Shown here in pieces: positions 59,201 through 64,000 of a stretch of 64,000 nt of DNA. The stretch comes from Camelus bactrianus. Its lineage: Eukaryota; Chordata; Mammalia; Artiodactyla; Camelidae. The first letter of the stretch is position 1, and each line of letters starts with the position of its first letter. Below the pieces are notes generated by a model. The model ran no database searches. It worked only from the letters and a program-made list of their open reading frames with translations, and had not been told where the DNA came from. The DNA lies in the NCBI RefSeq assembly GCF_048773025.1, contig NC_133544.1, positions 63,911,501-63,975,500 on the forward strand, written 5' to 3'. The translations under genes were made by a program, and so were the position numbers.

Positions 59201-61337
59201 TTTTTTCTTATTCGCTTCCACTCACATTCTCTCAGCTGCGTTGATGCAGTCGGGCTGCTGAGAGGACACAGATGAAATGCTCAGTTGAGGTTTTACTTTA
59301 ATTCCCCTGATGAAAGATAATATTAAGGGTTTTGTGTGTTTATTAACTATTGGATATCATATTTCTGAAGAGGATTTCAAGATTTTGCCATTCTTCCTAA
59401 ATGTTTCCCTTTTTTATTGATGTGTATGAGTTTTTAATATATTCTGCATTAGAATTCTTTTTTACAAATGTAGGTTGAAATATAATTTACCTAACTATGC
59501 ATGGACTTTCCGCCCTCTTAGCAGTGACTTTTAATAAAGATAATTGTAAAATATACCTTCTGTTCATAAGAATACAACTTGAAAGTTTTATGTGTTTGTT
59601 GTCTCTAAGCACTTGAGAAATTCCCTTGGTGCTTTCTGTTGCTTTGAATGAGAAGTCAGTATCATTCTTAATGATGTCTCCCAGAATACAATATACCAAT
59701 TTTCCCTGAGTACTGGCAAGATTATTTCCACTTAAACAGAACCTCAGATCTGCCTCTGATGCTGTGCAAACTTCTGCCGAATCCACAGCGGTGGACTTGC
59801 AGAATTCCTTATTCAACTTGACTGCATTCCACATACCATCGCTCCTGAACAAGCAGCTTGTTTTATAGAAAGCCAGGTATAGCAGTGAGTGGAGCTGCTT
59901 GCTTACGATCAGAGCGTTCAGAATGGGTAACGGAGGAGGTCGTTATAAATACCGGCCACAATCACGTAGCCACTTGCACAAACAAGGACTATGATAGTTG
60001 TCAAATTTTCTTTTTCATTTTGATATCAATGTATTTATGTACACATTAACCACTATAAACTCTCATCTCCCATTTGTCTGCGTGAAATAAGCTGTGCTAA
60101 CATACATCAGGCTTTTATCTCATTACATCTCAGGAGTTAAGAAAAAGCTTTCCATGGGAGAGTGTGACCTCTTTGCAGGAGATGGTTAGCTTGTTTTTAG
60201 TTGAATGAGGAATACCTGCATCATATTAGCAGGAAGCATAGTTGTGCTGCTGTCTTTATTTGAAAGTAGTGCTGTTAAAAAAAGGTACAGAATGATGCCC
60301 GGTTAACAAGGAGGCTACTGTAGTAGCTTGTTCTATCTCCATGTAACTATCTGGAAATATATTTCCCAGAATTTGCTTCCGTGTATTGTCCTGAATTGGG
60401 TTGGCCACGAAAGAGACTTGTGCAAGATTTAGAAGGTACTTGTCATGAAGCAGCCATATTTATCATGTCTTGCTGGCTGGGGCAGGGCGCCAGGCACTGT
60501 GGTAGCTCACACATGTTGCTGCTGGTGGGTTAGCCCAGCTTGTTGACTCACAACTCGTCCACCTCCCACCACATCTCCTCCTCATCTTCTCTTTGTCTTG
60601 GACCAAGTGTGCGTGTAGCATGATGGCAAATCACACCCACTGCTCCTGGGGACACCCAGTGCTGTGAGATGGAAGGAGGTGAGAGACAGACAGCTTTAGT
60701 GTTCCCCTTGTCTGCACTGGTCCTCGTGCGTCCTTACAAGTCACAGCTTGTCCATGCGTTTGTCCCCATCCAACTTTCCTTCACAAATGTCACACTAGTT
60801 AACTTACAGTTAATTCGGGCTCAACACCAGATGCAAAGATAACAGCTTAATATAGACTCCACCACCTGCTCTAGCAACTGCCTGGCTTCTTATTCTTGCA
60901 GCGAATCCTTCATTCTATGTGGTTCCGCTTCTCTAATTGTGCCCTCACTGACACAAAGCTTAAGAGGAAGGGATTCAGGAAGTGATTTTCATGATGATTC
61001 TAGTTTACCACACCCAGGGTTGTGATAGGAACATCTTTAAGTGAAGTTGCTGCTTTAAATTATTATGGGGCAAGTCTTTTTGACATTTAGACAACTTTAC
61101 ACATATTCTGCATGATTGCTTTGAAGTCAAACATTCAAGACTGAGAATGTATTAGTAGAAAGTTCCTCTGGACACCTGTTCTCAAGTGACAGAAAAGGAG
61201 CTTTTATTTAGAATTAAGTCTTCTGATCTGGACCGCAGACCACACACCCACAGGGCTGCCGTGTCTTGTCTGGGGGCTGCAGGTGTGCATCTCGGCTTGG
61301 CTCCTGCAGCAGGGAGCTCTCTGTTATTGGGCTCTGG
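56293..61337. other. Intergenic between TRAV24 and TRDV1, copy B
   Basis: Counterpart of 16420-22160 without the solo LTR. MIR-like pieces lie at about 57060-57290 and 57350-57600 (gatatgaggaaactgaagca) and near 59020-59050. No supported gene; the open frame at 59487-59852 is not matched in copy A. Confidence 0.5.
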
Positions 61338-61376
61338 GGTTTTTGTTCAGCTTGTCCTATTACTTCAAGCACTGTG
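61338..61376 (-). promoter_or_regulatory. 23-RSS of TRDV1 copy B, consensus
   Basis: Heptamer CACAGTG (61370-61376), 23 bp spacer, nonamer ACAAAAACC (61338-61346), identical to copy A. Confidence 0.95.
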
Positions 61377-61929
61377 CCTTCTCTGAGAGCACAGAAGTAC
61401 TTTGCAGAATCTTTCAGCAGTAAGTTTGAGATGGTGATGCTGAGGGCTTTTTCTGCTTTCCGGAAGTTTACAGAGTAGCGGCCTCTATTTGTATTCCCGC
61501 TAGATGAACCCTGATGAATAAGGAAAGTCATCTCTCCACTGGGAGGCTGCTTGTACCAAAAAATATAGTATATGCTATCACTTGTTTCATACCGACAGTT
61601 CAGGGTGACTGTCTCCCCCACGTGAGAGGATACGGCTGGCTGGTCTTGAGTAACTGTCTGGGCCACTCCTGATCCTGTGGGAAAAATCAAAACACAGAGC
61701 TGAAGTAGTGAGTAGAATAATGTAGGAATGAGACTAATTTAGGTCCCAAAGACAAGCCAAATTGAAATCATAATATGCTTGCTTTTCTCCAATCTTCCTT
61801 TGCTCCCCAAGTCCCTGTGAGGTACCATGTGCAATCCTTTCACCCTGAACATTCCCAACCATGTTTGGAAGCATCCTTACCCGAGAAGATGAGGGCCAGG
61901 AAGACCCCGAGCAGGCTGGAGAGCGGCAT
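61377..61929 (-). CDS. TRDV1: T-cell receptor delta variable gene, TRDV1 family (copy B)
   Basis: TCR delta variable domain. The leader exon is 61881-61929 ([17 protein letters not shown]) with donor GTAAGG. The V exon is 61377-61674 after acceptor CCCACAG, joined in frame to [12 protein letters not shown]. Cysteines ([19 protein letters not shown]) and tryptophan ([13 protein letters not shown]) are intact. It is nearly identical to copy A over the first part of the exon and the intron; most differences fall in the last 60 bp, giving CALRE in place of CAFDG at the start of CDR3. Open, with an ideal RSS, so very likely usable. Confidence 0.9.
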
Positions 61930-63339
61930 GAGGGATGGGTTTCGCTGCACAGATGTGTTTAGTTCTACCTGAGCCAAGACTTTTGTGTCTCTGAGTCCCT
62001 GTCAGCACATGTACATAGTACCTGGGTTCCGATGTGCCTCCCCCAAACAGGAAGGAGGGTGTGTTCAGTTCATAGACCACGTGGTCTGTGCACACAGATG
62101 GGAATAACGTGGCTCACCACAAACCTTCATTTGTCTACTGCTCTTTCCCTGGTCATTAAGTTCGGCAGTACCTGAAAAGGGGCATGGGAAAAGCAGTTAG
62201 TATTAAAGGTTCGAGCTGAGGGAAACTGCAGATTAAACAAGTTGACATACATGTATCATTTTTCAGCAGAATAATTTTGCCAGCCTGTTTGAAATAGAAT
62301 TTAGTCTAGCCTCTGAACTCTTCTTGCAGTCTACCTTCTGTACATTTATTTAGCTTACACTTACTTTTCTCCACCCAGAATCTAATGACTCTTTTTAAAA
62401 ACTCACAGACCTGTGCCTTCTTGGTGAAAGGCAATCTTATCCCCAATAATTAACATATCTCTTCCTTCCTTTCTTGGTTCTAGGGCTCTACTTAGGTTTT
62501 TCAATAAATAAAGTTACTTTAACATCAAGTGACAAAAAAACAGACCTTCTGACTTTCAGAATCTATTCAGTTGTTTGGGTTTTGTAAAGTTATAACAAGA
62601 ATAAAATCTTGTTTCTTTTGAAATCTGACATCGAATCTTATTGATCAGATTTTGAAGCGTGTCAGGCTTTTCAGTCCTGTTCCCTCCACAAGCAGAACTG
62701 GACTTATTAGACCATGTGTCCAAAAATTCTCCTAAAGTCACATTTTCTATCCCATTGCTCCAAAGTGTTCAGTCTCACTTGTTAGTGACTGGTAATTTTT
62801 CTCTTTGTAAAATAAAGTCAAGAAGCACGTCAGATTTCCTGTGACCCAGTGCTATAACACACTCCTGCAGAATGTGGTATCTACGGTCTGCAAACCCTTA
62901 GTGTGTGTCAACACCACAGAGCTGGTGACTGAAGTTTTTATAATGTTACATGTCATGTAGAATGTAGCTGTCAATCTTCCATGTGGTTTCATTGTTTCAA
63001 TGGATAGATTAATATAAAGGACCAAAGGCAAACAAACAACTAGAAGAGAAAGTACAGACAGAGTGTCTAAAAAAGTGCCTGTTCTTTGCTTTTAAGGTCA
63101 AAATAAATCCTGAATGTTGGAAGAGAGTTTGTATTTAGTTGAGACGTCTCCTCTTCTGCCCCATTTCATCTGAGTCCTGACATGCAGCTGATGCCCTGGT
63201 GTCAAATTAGTTGTAACCAAGCAGAGGAGACCGGGAATGCCCTCAACAGCCTGGGGAGCAGCATGATGTTCTATGTGTAACACATATATTTATATGTAAT
63301 AATTATACATGTATTTTTTATATATATATATGCTGGAAA
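61930..63339. other. Intergenic upstream of TRDV1 copy B
   Basis: Counterpart of 22755-24190. An AT-rich run with TATA repeats lies at 63280-63335, at the point where copy A has about 1.5 kb of extra sequence. No gene seen. Confidence 0.45.
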
Positions 63340-64000
63340 AGTTGATATTGATATAATATTATTAAAATAATCCTACTCTGATATGTCGATTTTTATATAC
63401 ACTCTTTTGTTGATTTATAGATTTATGAAATTTTATCACATGTATGGGTTCTGGTAACCACCACTAATATGATACGGAACTGTTCCATCACCCTAAAGAA
63501 CTTGCCTTTTCACAAACTCCCCACCCCTGCAACCCCTGCAAACTCCTGGAAACAACTGATTGCTTTTTTGTCTCTGTATTTTTCCCTTTTAAGAATGTTG
63601 TATGGGTAACATCATACATTATGTATGCAATTATAATAATCCAATGAGTGCAATCACACACTATGTAGCCTCCTGAGTGTGACTTTTTCACTCAGCACAA
63701 CACCCTTGGGATCCACCTAGCTTACTGCACGTGGCAATAGTCTGTTCCTTTTAGTCACTACAGACTTGTGATTCCTCAACTTATGATTATGGTCAGAAAG
63801 CCATATGCATTCTGTAGACACCATACTTTGATTTTGAATTTTGATCTTTTCCAAGCTAGCAACATGCAGTGTCATGTTCTCTGCTGGTGCTGGGCAGGGA
63901 CACCAAGCTGAGCGCCCAGCCAGCCCCGGGATCACCAGGCTAAAGCAATCCATGGTACACGTAGAACCATTCTGTACCCACTCAACCATTCTGTTCTTCA
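63340..64000 (-). mobile_element. Old L1-like remnant, antisense
   Basis: Counterpart of 25660-26340; probably the start of the L1 remnants seen in copy A. It continues past the window end. Confidence 0.4.

Noticed and set aside
63280-63335. TATA-rich run as a possible origin or structural element.
   Set aside because: Simple AT-rich repeat at an indel between the copies; nothing more can be supported.

Overview
The window is mammalian germline DNA from the T-cell receptor alpha/delta (TRA/TRD) locus. It holds only variable (V) genes, and every V gene lies on the minus strand, so transcription and V(D)J joining run from high to low coordinates. Each V gene has the standard form: a short leader exon, a small intron, a V exon of about 280-310 bp, and a recombination signal with a 23 bp spacer. 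No D, J or C segments are present. Several L1 3' ends match the cetartiodactyl L1 tail. No ruminant BovB/ART2 and no pig PRE1 SINE was noticed, so I favour an artiodactyl, perhaps a camelid; the species call is inference.

Read along the minus strand, the order is: TRDV1 (61.9 kb), TRAV24 pseudogene (53.8), TRAV25 (49.1, doubtful), TRAV26 (45.0), truncated TRAV8-like pseudogene (37.4), TRAV22 (35.9), a very old TRAV8-like relic (31.1), TRAV23 (28.8), TRDV1 (22.8), TRAV24 (15.0), TRAV25 pseudogene (11.4), TRAV26 (6.1), TRAV9 (1.75). The run TRAV22-TRAV23-TRDV1-TRAV24-TRAV25-TRAV26 matches the human order.

The main structure is a tandem duplication. About 4.83-26.3 kb (copy A) matches about 43.7-64.0 kb (copy B), offset by about 38.9 kb, and copy B runs off the right edge. 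The copies have decayed differently. TRAV24 is open in A and frameshifted in B. TRAV25 has a stop at its first cysteine in A; in B the V exon is open, but a stop codon is formed across the leader/V splice junction. Each copy also carries private insertions with target-site duplications: an L1 and a solo LTR in A, and an L1 and an RPSA retrocopy in B.

Between the copies lie L1 remnants, a long 5'-truncated L1 (31.5-34.2 kb), old LTR fragments, and a class I endogenous retrovirus fragment (40.3-43.25 kb). That fragment ends in poly-A between 12 bp direct repeats, as if an L1 had copied a retroviral transcript. The rest is AT-rich intergenic DNA with old L1 and MIR pieces. I found no new gene system. 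The points of interest are the reciprocal gene decay, the junction stop, a hidden V relic, uneven similarity between the copies, and CTCF-like motifs.
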